From assembly GCA_000611775.1 (NCBI GenBank), contig KK106981.1, positions 9,386,497 through 9,450,496 of the forward strand: a DNA stretch of 64,000 nucleotides, in the 5' to 3' direction. Shown here in pieces: positions 1-12,303 of this stretch; the stretch's first letter is position 1, and the number at the start of each line of letters is the position of its first letter. Source of the stretch: Umbilicaria muhlenbergii. Its lineage: Eukaryota > Ascomycota > Lecanoromycetes > Umbilicariales > Umbilicariaceae. Made by a program: the position numbers and the translations under genes. The notes beneath the pieces were generated by a model. It did no database searches. It was not told the DNA's origin and worked only from the letters and a program-made list of their open reading frames with translations.

Positions 1-689
1 CAAGCATATCAACGTGCAGTATCATTATGTAAGAGAAGCTCTAGAAGACGGCCTTATTATACTCATCTACATTCCTACTGCTGATATGCCTGCTGACTGC
101 TTGACGAAGCCACTTATGAGGGAGAAATTCCAGACTGAACTTTCCCTACTTGGTCTCGTCGACGCTTAGGGTTCTTCGGGACTGCTTTTTCAAGCCTCGC
201 CAGTATGATCATTCAAAAGAGCGTACTGAAATCCCCTTCTGATGAACTCCCTAGGTCTTCAGAGCACGTGGTTGTCAACTCATGTTTTTATTTCAGTTCT
301 AGTTGAGCCATTTTGGCCGCCATTTTACCTACCACTTACAGAGGCCAAATCTAACGCTTGTTAAACATTATTTTATTCATTTTATGTTTCAGAGTTACCC
401 CTGAAAGCCGCTGGCAGCGAAGCCGAAGAGGGAGTGTTGAATTTCGCTGATTCACCGCTGAGCAGACGTCATTGAGGCAGGGGTTTAGGGCAGGGGTTCC
501 TAGCAAGAGAAGCAGTCACGTCATGAGTGTATGTATGTTTTGGCTTAGCGAAAAGCTCCTTAACATGTATATTAACAGCTTGAAAGCCTCAAGTTTCTGC
601 TTTCTTCCTCACGTTCATTTATATTATTTGGGCGATATTTAGGCAGATACAATACATTTATTTGATCTCTATATCGTTTCATTACAACA
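1..689 (+). mobile_element. Ty1/copia LTR retrotransposon, 3' end only
   Basis: The window opens inside the last part of a copia polyprotein. Codons 2-169 read through a typical copia RNase H tail (KHINVQYHYVREAL, then IPTADMPADCLTKPL) and end in a stop. Next come about 265 bp of untranslated sequence, a purine-rich tract (gaagagggag) and an LTR at 435-689 that begins TGTTGA and ends CAACA. The element continues to the left of the window, so its integrity cannot be judged. The visible end keeps CpG sites and an open frame, so it looks younger than the gypsy copies downstream. It lies in the RT region of a Tad1 LINE that resumes at 690. Confidence 0.85.
435..689 (+). repeat. 3' LTR of the copia element
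   Basis: This 255-bp LTR starts with TGTTGA directly after the polypurine tract and ends with the mirror sequence CAACA. The left LTR is outside the window, so LTR divergence cannot be used for dating. Confidence 0.75.
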
Positions 690-1318
690 ATCACGACACC
701 TCTGCAGAATTGGTCTTACAGATCAACAGAGTCTCCTCATCCAGGACATGCTGAGTCCTAGGAGTCATTCTGGACCCACAGCTGAACTTTGAGACTCACA
801 TACAACACATTGAGGCAAAGGCGACGACGAGCCTAGGTGGGCTGGCAGCCATTGCGGGCTCCACATGAGGCTTTGGCCTCAAGGATCTATGAAGGCTATA
901 CATCTCAGTGGTCCTCCCCCAAATTTTGTACTGCTGCTCAGCATGGTACGTCGCAGATAGAGCTCATGGGACAGTCATACGCAGGCAGCGCGCTCTTCAG
1001 AAGCTCACCGCCATCCAACAACACGCCGGATCAATTATAGCTGGGGCTTTCCGAACAACAGCAGGCTCTGCTCTGGATGTGGAGCTTTTCCTGCTCCCTA
1101 TGAAACAGCAGCTGGAAAAGGCCGCAGGGGACGCTACAGCACGTATACTCACTTCTCTCATATATCAGAATCTTACGGAGGGCCGAAGGCTCAGGTGAAG
1201 AAGAGCGCAGAAGCTCTGAGACTCTATAGAATGCACAACAATACAGGGGAGGATGAAGGGCTGAATACTGAACATGATACTGAACACTCTACTGGAGAGT
1301 AGGCTGTAAGGGGGTGGG
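690..1318 (+). mobile_element. Tad1-clade LINE, fragment 1 (end of reverse transcriptase)
   Basis: From about 755 the plus strand encodes the conserved post-catalytic part of a Tad1-like LINE RT. Recognisable motifs are LGVILDPQLNFETH, HIEAKATTSLGG, LAAIAGST and VVLPQILYCCSAWY, followed by KLTAIQQHAGSIIAGAF. The frame is interrupted by a few TGA codons at places where the family has Trp or Arg (for example in AGST*GFG near 867), as expected from TGG-to-TGA or CGA-to-TGA transitions. The 5' part of the LINE lies beyond the copia insertion and outside the window. The last ~100 bp before 1319 are less certain and may include a little internal sequence of the LTR element inserted at 1319. Confidence 0.8.
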
Positions 1319-1627
1319 TGTATGACGGTCGTCGTATAGGAGTTGAACGGGGTGTCGTAGGCAATATAGTCACGATAGGCCAATGCAATGGTTATATGTC
1401 TTTTATTCGGTGGCAAAACTGATTGCTGAGGAAGCAGGCTTCTGAACCTCCTTGTGAAGAGTTTTCACTTGATGCCAAGGCGCTACTCGCTGAGTCATCA
1501 TATAGGTGAGCTATAGTGTCGTACTGTCATACTGTCGTACTGTTGTACTGTCGTACTGTCGTACTGTCGTACTGTCATACTGTCGTACTGTCGTACTGTC
1601 ATACTACTATATATGGTGGCCCTGACA
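1319..1627. repeat. LTR fragment of a Ty3/gypsy family, inserted in the LINE
   Basis: The 309-bp sequence begins TGTATGAC and ends GGTGGCCCTGACA. It aligns over its length with the LTR at 26657-26936, but it keeps C/G where that copy has T/A. It contains a CTGTCGTA-type short tandem repeat (about 1515-1605). No matching target duplication is evident. About 25 bp to its left resemble internal sequence next to the sibling LTR, so this may be a truncated element end rather than a clean solo LTR. Confidence 0.7.
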
Positions 1628-2090
1628 TAGGCACCCGTTCGTGGTTCCCTCATGATGGGAGTCACCAACCATATACATCGCCCCCTCAGCTGATGCTGCC
1701 ATCAGAGAACATGATGTCAACACTCTATGCAGGGATGAGGGGGTGCTAGACGTTTACACAGACGGGAGCGCCATTGGAGGACACATGAGAGCAGCAGCAG
1801 TGATTCTCAGACTAAGAGAAGGAAGAGTGTGCTACATGAGCACAGAGGAAATGACAACAGTATTCAGGGCTGAACTTCAGGGGATAGTCATGGCTACAGA
1901 CATGACAAGAACAATCAAGGAGACCTGAAAACAAGACCTGTGAGCAGTCAATGTATATATCAACAATCAAGCAGCTATATGGGCAGTGTTCAATTCAGGA
2001 AGGCAGTCAAGGCAATACCTGCTTAAGGAGGTAATTCAGGGCATCAACAGACTACAGGAGGCTGAAGTTCAGGTACAAATTCATTGAATC
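1628..2090 (+). mobile_element. Tad1-clade LINE, fragment 2 (RNase H, first part)
   Basis: This continues the LINE after the LTR insertion. The linker (SPTIYIAPSADAAI, then REHD) leads into an RNase H domain starting at about 1743 with the motif YTDGSAIGG, which holds the first catalytic Asp, followed by FRAELQGIVMA with the conserved Glu. The sequence stops exactly at the gypsy insertion at 2091. The codon just before the junction is TGA where the family has the Trp of the W-I-P-x-H-V-G-V-P-G-N motif; that motif resumes beyond the gypsy element at 8946. The four bases 2087-2090 (aatc) are the target duplication. Confidence 0.85.
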
Positions 2091-2318
2091 TGTCACAAGT
2101 TAGTGGCAATTCAGGACTTGCGTAGGGTGTGTGTTTTACAAGCGGCTTGACAGTGTTAATGAGTCACATGAAAACTCTGTGCTGCTTAATCTCACTTTCA
2201 TTCCTTAGTTATTAGTTCTATATAGTTAGGATCATATAACCTTTATACATTTATATCTCATGCTGTCACATACCTCAACTATACTTCCCTTTCTAGTAAG
2301 GGATGTTATAATCTCACA
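2091..2318 (+). repeat. 5' LTR of the gypsy chromovirus
   Basis: A 228-bp LTR (TGTCAC...CTCACA) that matches 8719-8945 apart from about two dozen differences, nearly all C/T or G/A. Confidence 0.9.
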
Positions 2319-5300
2319 GTTTTAATAACTTTACCTTCAAAAGGATGGTGGCCTGAGATAAGATACAAACTTAAAACCAACTATGTTAAACTTCTGAAGC
2401 AGAATGAGACATGATGATGAAGAATCAATAAAATGATCATGAAACATCACTTATTTCTTCTGACATCAGTGAAGTGAACCTCATGAGTGAAGGATCCTCA
2501 GGCAATACAGTGTGCAACATTAATAATGAGATTATGCAAGTGAGATGACAGTGAGATGAACTCTTAAAGCAACAAGAGCTGCAGCAGCTTTGAACAGAAG
2601 TTTTAATATTATAAGTTAATTTACTTAAAGATCCTGTCACCCGTGTTGATACCTCAGCTGAGAGATTTTTCAACTCAATGAATGTTGAGTTCATAATAAG
2701 CAAGCGGAGCGCTGATGAAACACTGTTAATACAAAATGTATAATCAAGAATTCAAGCAAAGGAGTTGCTGTTATATTATGACAAGAACATGAAGAAGCAC
2801 CTGAATTAAATGCAGAATATAAAAAATACCTTTCATTTCAACTTAATTGATTTCCCTCATGAAGAGGATAAGGTGATTTATGTTATGTAATACTTAAAGA
2901 ATGAATCAAAGGAGGCATGACTGTAAGATGATGAGATTAAAGATTATTTCATTGTCATCTGAGATGATTTTGTGAAATTCCTGCTTGACATTATTGAGGA
3001 CCCTGTGAATCATCAGCTTCACATCACTCAATTGTATAATGATGCTGTTCAACTACCTCATTAATTAGTTTAAGCTTTCAATAGTTATTTAAGTACCTTG
3101 AAAGCTCAGTTACCTTCTTATAATGAAGAGCACATGAGGACTCACTTCTTCACAAAGTTGAAATCTGAGGTCTGAGCAGCCTTGATGAATTATCAGGACT
3201 TATTTACAACTTGAAAAAGAATCATCACCTTGACTGCATACTTGAAGAATAATCAACATTTGAGAGGTGCTGTGAAGTTAAAAGCAAATTTTAATATGAT
3301 AATCATCTTCAGTTGTAAACTTGAGTCATCATTGAAGCCTGCTGAGAATAAAGATCACAAGCTCAGTGAGAGCAAGAAGAAGAGCAAGTGAGATAATAAA
3401 TATAAAAGTGAATCAGTGAAGGCTTCTGAAACAAAGAACTTGTCACATGTGACTTGTTAAAATTGTAATCAGAAGAGATATTATTCCCCTGATTGTTTAC
3501 AACTTGTGAAAAACTCAGATTTGAATAAGACCTCAGTTGCAACTGTTTCAGCATCAAAAAATGAAAACACTTCAGTGAAGACTTCATGCTGCTGAAGTGT
3601 TGAACAAAAGTAACCTCAGAGCTCAGTTTAATTATTGATGAACAAGTTCTTCACAATGATGATGTCATACTCATGCAAGCCTTATTAAATACAGGAGCTG
3701 AAGTTAATGTGATTTCTCAACATTTCATTATTGAGCATCAATTGACTCATATGAAGAGCTTATTGCTTCAACTTTAATTCTTAAATGATTAGAAGGCTTA
3801 CTGCTTCAGTGCTTATCATGTGCATTATCAGCTTACTGACAGTTGAGAACAATCTCATGAATGTGCACATGTGTTTTATGCATTAAATAAGTCAGGATCA
3901 CCTCTTATCCTTGAACTTTCTGCATTAAAAACTGAACATGTGTGAATTGACTGCAGAATGAAGGCGTGATGCTTTAATATTAAAAAGCAGTTTATCAAGT
4001 TACAGTCATTTAATGAATTTATAAAGAAGATTCAAGATCACTCTGCTGTTTACATCATGATATGAGTCAGTCTGAGTGATGACACTGCATTAAAGGTGCG
4101 CATATAAAGTGTTGAAATAACATAAGCTTTATCTGAGGAGTATGCTGATTATGTGAATATGTTCTCAACAGAGAATGCTGACCTCCTTTCACTTCACAAG
4201 ATCAGTGATCATGCAATTAACTTGAACAGCACAGATTCACTTTATGATTCTTTATATAACCTCTTCAATATTGAGTTAAAAGTGTTATGAGAATACTTGA
4301 ATAACATTTTAATGAAAGGTTGAATTCATCATTCTGTGAGCTCTGCAGAGGCACTCATTTTTTTTGTTTCAAAAAAAGATGAAGAGCTGCGCTTATGCAT
4401 TAATTATTAAAGTTTAAATAAAATAATCATTAAGAATAAGCACCTGCTACCTCTTATAAGTGAAACATTGAATCAGCTTAATGAAGTTAAGTTATTTATG
4501 AAGTTAAATTTAAAGAACGCTTATCATCATATCTGCATAAAGAAGAATGATGAGTGAAAGATGATGTTTCACACATATTATAATCACTTTAAGTATATGA
4601 TCATGCCTTTCAGATTGATCAACACTTCAGTTATGTTTCAAGTTTACATTAATCAAGCACTAACAGAGCTTGTGAATATCTTTTGTATTATTTATTTAAA
4701 TGACATCTTTATATACTCTGAATCATCAATGCAACACTGAGAGCATATTAAGCAGGTGTTAGATCAACTTCATTGATTTCAACTTTACATGAACTTTAAG
4801 AAGTGTGAATTCTTCATTATCAAGGTGAAATTCTTAAAGTTTATTATCACAACTGATGATATAGTGATGAATTCATGATGAGTGAACATCATATGAGACT
4901 GATTAATATTAAGAATTTTTCAGAAAGTACAAGTCTTCCTGAGCTTTATGAACTTTTATAGATGCTTTATTAAGTGTTATTCACAAGTTGCAGCCCCCTT
5001 GACAAACCTTATGAAAAATAACAAGAATGAAAAGAAGTTTAAGTCTTTTAAATTCCTCAACAATGCAAAGGAGGTGTTTGACTGCCTTTATGAAACTTTT
5101 ATGAAGGCGCTCATCCTGATTCACTTTGATTCAAAGTTATGAATACAGGTGAAAACTGATGTGTCAATCATTAAGCTCACTGACATCCTGTCTCAGCTGT
5201 TGAATAACAGAGAGTGACATTCAATTGCATTTTAATTAAAAAAGCTGTCTCTTTCAGAGATTTAATATAAAACTCATGATCAGGAGCTTCTTATCATTAT

Positions 5301-8300
5301 TATGATGTTTAAACACTGACATCACTACCTTGAAAGCAGTTGTCATATCATAGAAGTATTAACTGATCATAACAATTTATAAGAATTTATGAACATGAAG
5401 GAATTGAATGACAGGTAAGCATGATGAGCAATAAAGTTCACTGCTTTTGATTTTAATATTCTGCATTAATTTGAAAAAACCAACTCTGCTGATGTGCTAT
5501 CAAGGTGATCAAACTATGAGGATGTCAAAAAGATGAGTGAAATCATGAAGAAATTACTCTCAACACTTCAGAGAAAGTTAATCACTCTTGTGAATGTATT
5601 CTCACTCAAATATGCCTCTATTGTGAGGCAGTTGCTCACAGAGGTAAAGAGAATAATCAGAATTAAAGACCTCAAACTTCAGAAAAAATGCTGAAGAAGT
5701 GACAGTAAAATGTTTATTCATGATGACTGTGATGTAACTGTGACACAGCTTAACTCTGTCACTGAAATTATTAATTGCAAACAACTCATTTTACATGTGA
5801 TGATAAGAAATCTTGTCATTCATGAAACAGCTGATGAAAGCCTGAGTTTACCCTTAAGAAATTTAATTCAAACTCTACAAAATGATGATTCATTTGTAGA
5901 AGTGATGCACAATGCTGATTGTACATCAGTGAAGTGCAAGGTTAAAGCTGAAAGTTCTTGAAGATTTAACTCTGAAGGTCTTCTATTTCATGAGGAACAA
6001 ATATACATTTCAGAAGAAAAGTCAGTAAGAGCAGAGATCTTGAAACATCATCATGATGATGTCTTGACAGAGCATTTCAAGGTAGAAAGAACTCTTAAAT
6101 TAATTAATCATAAATATTATTAAATTAGTATGAGTCAAGATATTAAAGATTATGTTGTGTCATGTTACATCTGTCAAAGGGTGAAAGTGCTTAAACATTA
6201 TCCTTATGATGAGCTATAGATGTTGCCTTAGTTAGAAAAATTATGATAATAAGTCATTTAGAAGAATTATGATAATAAGTATCATTGACTTGCTGTCAAG
6301 TAAGCGCAAGAGTTGCATCTATGACATAATCTTAATGATTATGAATCAATATATGAAAATAGCTCAATATATTTAAATCATGAAAATGATTACAGCAACA
6401 GAGTTGATTGACTTATTTTATGAGAAAATAATATGTTGATTCAATGTATTAAAAGGGGCTGTCTCTGATCAGAGATCAGTTTTCACAAGCGCTTTCTGAT
6501 CAGAAATGTGCTATTATTTAAGGATGAAGTATCAACTAAGCACTGCCTTTTACCTGCAGATGAACAGGCAGATAGAATGATAAAATTAAATCTTAAAACA
6601 TTACCTTCACTGTTATTACTCAGATGAACAAGATAACTGAATGAGTCTTTTACCTTTAACAGAATTCACTTACAATAATGAAACACAAGCATCAATAAGG
6701 TGTAGCTCTTTTTATATCATGTATGTTTATCATTCAAAAGTAAGATTTGAAGTTGAGGATGACTTCAGGAAAAAAGAAGTACTCATAATTAAAAATCAGA
6801 TGAAATAATTTCATGACATACAGAAAGTGCTGTCACAACAATGAAAAAGTGTAATTAAATCTCAGATCAAATATTATGATGTTAAACATAAACTCAAGAT
6901 TTATAATGTAGAAGACTTGATAATGTTATTCATGAAAAACTTATGACAGAAGCACTCAAGCAGGAAGTTGTCTCACAAGTTCATTAAATTATTTAAAATA
7001 CAGGATTTAATTGAGAAACAGGCATATCAATTATTCTTATCATCAGATTACTGAATTCACAATGTCTTTCATGTATTCTATTTAAAGCTGTATAAGCACT
7101 GATACAGTGATGAGTTTACACTGACTTTGCAATCATCAGAGTTGATTAATGATGAAGAGGAATACAAAGTCAAAGAGATTTTAAATCATTAAAAATACAG
7201 GAATGAAATCTTGTATAAAGTGAGATGAAAGGATTAATCAGAAGAATATGATCAATGAGTGCTAAAAAAGAACTTAAAAGGTGTGCAGAAAATGTGAACA
7301 GCCTTTAATAATGAATTAAAAAAGCACAGAAGGAAGTGATTAAGAAAGATTTAACTGATGTCATAAAAACACTCTTTCCTGATTTTCCTCAAGAGGTTTT
7401 ACAAGTTTTATTAAGACCTTATAAGTGATCTACAGCAAGGGTTGAGGACAACAAGTTCATTAAAGAAGATGAAATGTCAGCAATACACAAGAAAAACATA
7501 ATATTATTACTGCTGCAGCAGCAGACATGAGCAGGGTAAAAGAATTATTAAATTATCATACAAGATCAGCAAAATGCTGACAAAGAACAATTTACTTATC
7601 ATTATCATTGTCATCTTTCTTCTCATCTTTATCATTCTTCTTCAGCTTCTCTGACCCCTCTGATTCCTCAAAAGGAGAAAAATCCTCATCATTATCATCA
7701 TCATTATTATTAACAAGAGCAGGTAGATGCTTTTAAAATTGAATGCACATTAACTGCTAATAATCATCAGAGCAGAGGTGAATAAAAGGTGATTAAACTG
7801 AGTATCTCATGATATTCAAGATATCCTTGAGAATGATGTTGATGCACTTGAGCTGCTTGAGGAGCAGGAGGTTGACCTCAACAGAAAACTTAAACTTCAA
7901 GAGCTTCTGATGACAGCTGAGAACATGAAGATGCACTGTTATCTTCTTGTTGTATCACTTTTGACGCGCCTTGAGGGCGGTCAGAAGGGCAAGTGAGAGA
8001 GTGTTGATATTAACTTTATTAATCAAGCAAATCAATGTATTTATCTTGCATGTGAATCACACAGGAACCTTAAATTATCAGTGAAGTACAACAAATGAGC
8101 ATGTTAAACTTATTAAAAGACAAGCCTTATGAAGGTTGACACAGTATGTGCACTTAACATTTGCACATGTGTCACAGACCTGTGTAGTATCTTTGATGAA
8201 ACAATGACTGCATTAAAAACAAAATGACTCAATGAGCTGTGCATGAGGGCCTGCAGAGCACTTGACAATTAATGAGCACTATATGATGTTATGCATTAAT

Positions 8301-8718
8301 CATGCATGTGCAGAGCCTGTTTCTCTGACTTACAAGCATAATGACTGATGTTGCAGTGATGAAAATGATGTGATTTAAGTGTGTGATGATGATGTTGTGA
8401 TGATGATTCACTGCTCATACAAAAGTTAACAGCAGAAGATTAAGAAGTTGATAATATTTATATCTTGAAGCTTTTATTGTGATATCACTGCCTGTGACCT
8501 GAGTAGTGTTATCATAATGCTGTCATGACTTCACTGCTGTGACTTCACTGCCGCTGCTTTACTCCTTAAAGTTTTTGCATTTACATGATTAACTCACCTC
8601 ATTATCACCTCACTTAACCTGCGTCAGCGCTGTGTTACTGATTCAACAGTTAATTAAGTCTTTTATCAGTCACTCACCTTTCTGCGCTGAAGGGCTGACG
8701 TATAGGAGGGAGGCAATT

Positions 8719-8945
8719 GTCATGAGTTAATGACAATCTGAGACTTGTGTAGGGTGTGCGCCCTACAAGCAGCTTGACAGTGTTAATGAGTCACATGAAA
8801 ACTCTGCGCTGCTTGATCTCACTTTCATTCCTTAGTTATTAGTTTTATATAGTTAAGATCATATAACCCCTATACATCTATATCTCACGCTGCCACATAC
8901 CTCAACTATACTTCCCTTTCTAGTAAGGGACGCTATAGTCTCACA
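8719..8945 (+). repeat. 3' LTR of the gypsy chromovirus
   Basis: A 227-bp partner of the LTR at 2091-2318, preceded by a polypurine tract and followed by the AATC target duplication. Its differences from the 5' LTR are almost all transitions, so repeat-directed mutation rather than clock-like divergence dominates and age from LTR identity would be overestimated. Confidence 0.9.
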
Positions 8946-9751
8946 AATCCCAACACATGTGGGAGTCCCAGGGAATGAGGAAGCAGACAGAGCAGCAAAG
9001 GCAGTAGCTCAAGACCTGAGAACATATTCATGAAGAGTCTTCTACATGTTGATCACATGCAAGCAGAGACTACAGAAGAGGGTCTTCAGTCAATGAGTGA
9101 AAGAGTGAGAGAATGAAACCACAGGAAGGACAACCTTTAACTTGAAGAAGAAGCTCAATCCAGGAGTGTTGACAAAACACACAGGAGTACAACAGCCCTT
9201 GAGTTCTTTAATCATGCAGCTCTGTACAGGGAAAATTGCCTTGACACACTACCTTCACAAAATACAGAGACGGGACTCATCAAGATGTTCATGCTCACGG
9301 GGCATTCAAACAGTCCAGCACATACTCACAGAATGCCTCAGAACTCAGGACCTCTGAGAGAAGTTATTGAGACAGGCTCAAGACATCTGAAGGATCCTCA
9401 AAGACTCAGCACTAATCAAAGCAGCTGCTATCTTAATGCTATGAGGCAACCTTCTGAGGCAGTCCCAGGAGGTAACAGAGGCTTCAGGTGATCTAGAGGT
9501 GAAGAAGCCTCTGAGAGACCCTGAAATAAACAGTTCTATGACCGCAAATCAATACTGACTGCAGGAAAGGCAATTAATTGTTTTTAGGAACATTCATCCC
9601 TGAAGGTGACAGCCTGAGGGAGGCATTAACTTTGGACCCAACAGAGACTAGAGGCATTGAGAGACGCAGGCTCAGGTCCTGATTAAGGGGCTTGAGCGGC
9701 AGAGGGGAAGGCAGGGAGGAAGCAATGAGGCCGGCTTTCAGGCATGCAACA

Positions 9752-9840
9752 CACATACGACATACGACATACGACATACGACATACGACATACGACATAC
9801 GACATACGACATACGACATACGACATACGACATACGACAT
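9752..9840. repeat. 7-bp tandem repeat (CATACGA)n
   Basis: About 12-13 uninterrupted copies of CATACGA lie inside the 3' UTR of the LINE. They create open frames on both strands that are not genes. Confidence 0.95.
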
Positions 9841-9904
9841 GTCTACAGCCACTTATTTGCCATTTACCTGCCATGTGTATGCTTGAATACTTGCTTGTTT
9901 TCGG

Positions 9905-10010
9905 CCTTTGTAAGGGTAAGGGTAAGGGTAGGTAGCGCATAATGCGCTAGTTTCTGCTTAGTCACACGGTGTATGGCAGCGTTATGAATAAATCAATCAA
10001 TCAATCAATC
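9905..10010 (+). repeat. LINE 3' end: TAAGGG run, hairpin and AATC tail
   Basis: A GGGTAA triplet run is followed by the hairpin TAGCGCAT-A-ATGCGCTA (about 9933-9949) and then by (AATC)n starting after gttatgaat. Short 3' hairpins and simple-repeat tails are common at ends of LINEs that prime on their own tail; the exact end is inferred. Confidence 0.6.
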
Positions 10011-11311
10011 ATCCATTGAAGCCACGCACGTATCACGATTTTTGGTACATCCTGGCTTAGTTGTAACCAGACCATTGGACACTCGTTGCATGGAAGCGTC
10101 AACTACTGCTCTAATCACAACAGTCTGAGTGACTATCTGGCTATTCACAGTATGCTCCGTCAGCAAGCTAGCGTCTGCCTCAATTGCATGAAGATCGATG
10201 ATGCGGCATCACCTGCCAGAATGTGTGCCTATCTCAGATATCTGCACTACCCTGCGCGACGGACGTTGTTCTGGTGTGACATTCTCTAGAGCTTGGCTGT
10301 TTGCGGTATTTGCCACTTAGGAGTTGTCAGCGCTGAGCATCAGTGACATCCCACATTGTATATCTCCCTTCTTGAAGCACTGAATATCTGCTGTATACTC
10401 GTTCAGAAGCTGGTCCTGTACTGCAGCACCGCAGCCACTGTTGATGAACCCGATCTTGCGTGGAAAAGCGCTTGTCAAGCCGTGGGAAGACTTCGGAATA
10501 GCTCAAGTGGTTGCCAAATCAACGAGAAAAGCACGAGCGGCGGAGGACGCCCTGCCCTCGTCGACGAGGAAATGCCCATCTCCGTGATCCCAACCCAAGA
10601 TGACATCTTCGCCAACTCGATGAACGCCTACAAACAAATCATTCGCGCGCGAAGGCCGTCCGACTCCGATCATTTTGTGCGACCCAGGCACTGTTGGACC
10701 GTCGGGAAAGTGCGAGGAAATGGAGATCCTGAGGACGGTCGATTGTTAACAGGGCCTGCTGGATGTTGATCCCTCCAGCTTATGCGTATTGTTTCGCGGT
10801 CGCGGAGGGCCTGGATGTGGATTTTCCATGGAATTGGCGAAGGCGGTTATAGTCGAGAGAGGGGGGGTTACTGCCGCTATGGTGTTTTATGCTGGGTAGT
10901 GGTCCGGAGGGATCGCTGTAATGATACTGACGGAGCTCTGGTGGCAGTTTTCTTGTGCCGGCTTCTGTTCCGTTGGCCGTTGGAGAGTGGATGAGAGTTC
11001 TGGCAGCTTTGTCCAGCATTTCGACAGGGCCGGTGAGGCCCGTAGCCAATAGAGGTCCGCGCGGTTTGCGCGGAGTACCCAAATTGTGTGGTTATTGTTG
11101 GCGTACGCAGGCGACTCGGTGGTACTGCTCGAAGGCCAGCCAGTCGGCACACTTGGAGCGCTCCGTTGTAACAATATGTTTCAGTACTGAGTCAGCCAAG
11201 GTCAGGCATGATATCGTTACATTGATCGCTAATCCAAACGCATGTTCAACCAGTACATACACCTTGCATGCTACTACTCTGATTTCCACATCGTCCCAAC
11301 TGTTTCCGCAT
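10011..11311. other. GC-balanced intergenic stretch, no supported gene
   Basis: Base composition is that of unmutated host DNA. The longest open frames (for example 137 codons at 10356-10769, plus strand) have no domain, signal peptide or intron structure I can recognise, and overlapping frames on the other strand are equally open. I see no RNA gene here. Confidence 0.5.
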
Positions 11312-12303
11312 TCACTCGAGTTCCAACCTCGCATGTCCCCACAGCTCCGCTCTCTCTCGATCGCCAAGCTCCACTCTCTCTCGATCGCCAAGCTCCACTC
11401 TAGCCCTTTCATGATCTCCTCCGAGTTCGTGTGTATTCGCAGACGTCTCAAGCTCTCCCGCATTCGTCCAATTCTTCTCATCGATTCTGCGCGGATCTTT
11501 CGTCGCACGCCCGGCACCAAGACGTCGCCTCCGCCACACGAGAAATCCTATTAGCGCAGCTAGGACCACGATTCCCGCGACTATCGCTATCGCCGATATG
11601 GTGCCCACTGGAAGGCCTGTGGCGGGGCCCGAGATCGAGGCGGGAGCGGGCGAGAGTGTAGAGGTGGCCGTGACGCCTGCTGCGTGAGAGGACCCCGTTG
11701 TTCCGGCTGTGCTCGCGGTTATGGTTGTTGTGTTGTCGAAGTCGCCGGCTTTCCACCGGATTTGGATTGGGTAATTGATGTTGTAGAATTGGGTGACTGT
11801 TGTGGTGCTCTGTATACTCTGGTTGAAGATGTTGTCGACTACCACGGCGGTGCGGATGGGAAAGGACGTGTCTTGAGGCATGACGTTGTAGTACGGCGAG
11901 GCAACGGTAGTGGCAGGGCAAGAAAAAGCACTGGCGGCTTGGTCAGTGGTATTTATGTAAGTTTGAGAGGTACGTCTTACTTCAGGACACACCAAGCTAT
12001 CGTCTCACTGGGTTTCGGATGAATGATGTCCGCCACTGAGCATGTCTGGTATCCAACAGGACACACCGCTGGGCTGTAGTAGCTGGAATACCACGCCCAC
12101 GCGGTGGTGTAGAAGCTGCTGGATGGGCAGCAGGTGGCGATGGCGCACCCCTGGGTCCAATACGTCCATGGTACACCGAAACCAGGCGTGTTCATGTCAT
12201 AGAGATTGGTGGTGCAGTCAGCAGGGAACGACAGCGGAGTAATCATCGGTCCGATGTTCGTTGACGACACGATCGTAGGGCTGGTGCTCGCTGTTAAAGA
12301 CAT
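11312..12303 (-). CDS. Single-pass membrane protein with Cys-rich ectodomain (Mid2/WSC-like organisation)
   Basis: Two exons on the minus strand: 12303-12009 and 11937-11312, joined by a 71-bp intron (donor GTGAGA, acceptor CAAG). The splice restores frame exactly, giving about 306 residues. The N-terminal half is extracellular-type and Cys-rich (W-T-Y-W-T-Q-G-C-A, ATCCPSSSFY, SPAVCPVGYQTC), followed by a Ser/Thr-rich stretch. A single membrane segment (TISAIAIVAGIVVLAALIGF) is followed by the stop-transfer WRRRRLGAG. The cytosolic tail is charged and ends in short tandem repeats of ELGDRER. This layout is common in Pezizomycotina proteins that resemble cell-wall stress sensors, but no exact family is assigned. 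There is no clear N-terminal signal peptide, so topology is inferred. The gene appears intact. Confidence 0.8.

Larger units (their letters stand above)
2091..8945 (+). mobile_element. Ty3/gypsy chromovirus, full length, heavily mutated
   Basis: This 6855-bp LTR retrotransposon has LTRs at 2091-2318 and 8719-8945, a purine-rich tract (aggagggagg) before the 3' LTR, and a 4-bp target duplication AATC (2087-2090 and 8946-8949). Recognisable parts in order are a gag region with a zinc-knuckle-like stretch (about 2.4-3.5 kb), an aspartic protease (about 3.68 kb), a gypsy reverse transcriptase (about 4.3-4.9 kb), RNase H (about 5.1-5.5 kb), an integrase with its HHCC-type N-terminus (about 6.0-6.2 kb) and a chromodomain (about 7.15-7.26 kb). 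About 1.4 kb follows before the 3' LTR with no family I recognise. It is a fossil with dozens of breaks in every frame; insertion is relatively old. Confidence 0.9.
8946..10010 (+). mobile_element. Tad1-clade LINE, fragment 3 (RNase H end, Zn motif, 3' UTR and tail)
   Basis: The LINE resumes with the RNase H end motif PTHVGVPGNEEADRAAKA. It then carries the usual fungal LINE C-terminal region (LTKHTGVQQPLSSLIMQLCTG is typical; 9142 onward) with a C-x-C...H-x3-C metal-binding stretch (CSCSRGIQTVQHILTEC, about 9288-9340). After the coding part come a 3' UTR, a 7-bp tandem array, a short hairpin and a terminal AATC repeat (about 9988-10010), which I take as the LINE 3' end. Several TGA codons interrupt the frame. 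The three LINE fragments belong to one copy. Confidence 0.8.

Noticed and set aside
9574-9940. Four overlapping open frames on both strands around the CATACGA array
   Set aside because: They are produced by the 7-bp repeat, which has no stop in several frames; they contain only repeated RHTTYDI- or MSYVVCR-like peptides.
10356-10769. 137-codon plus-strand open frame
   Set aside because: No domain, signal peptide, codon pattern or intron support, and the opposite strand is equally open.
10955-11661. Plus-strand frames over the membrane protein gene (199 and 76 codons)
   Set aside because: They are shadows of the two-exon minus-strand gene, whose splice, membrane segment and Cys pattern are convincing.
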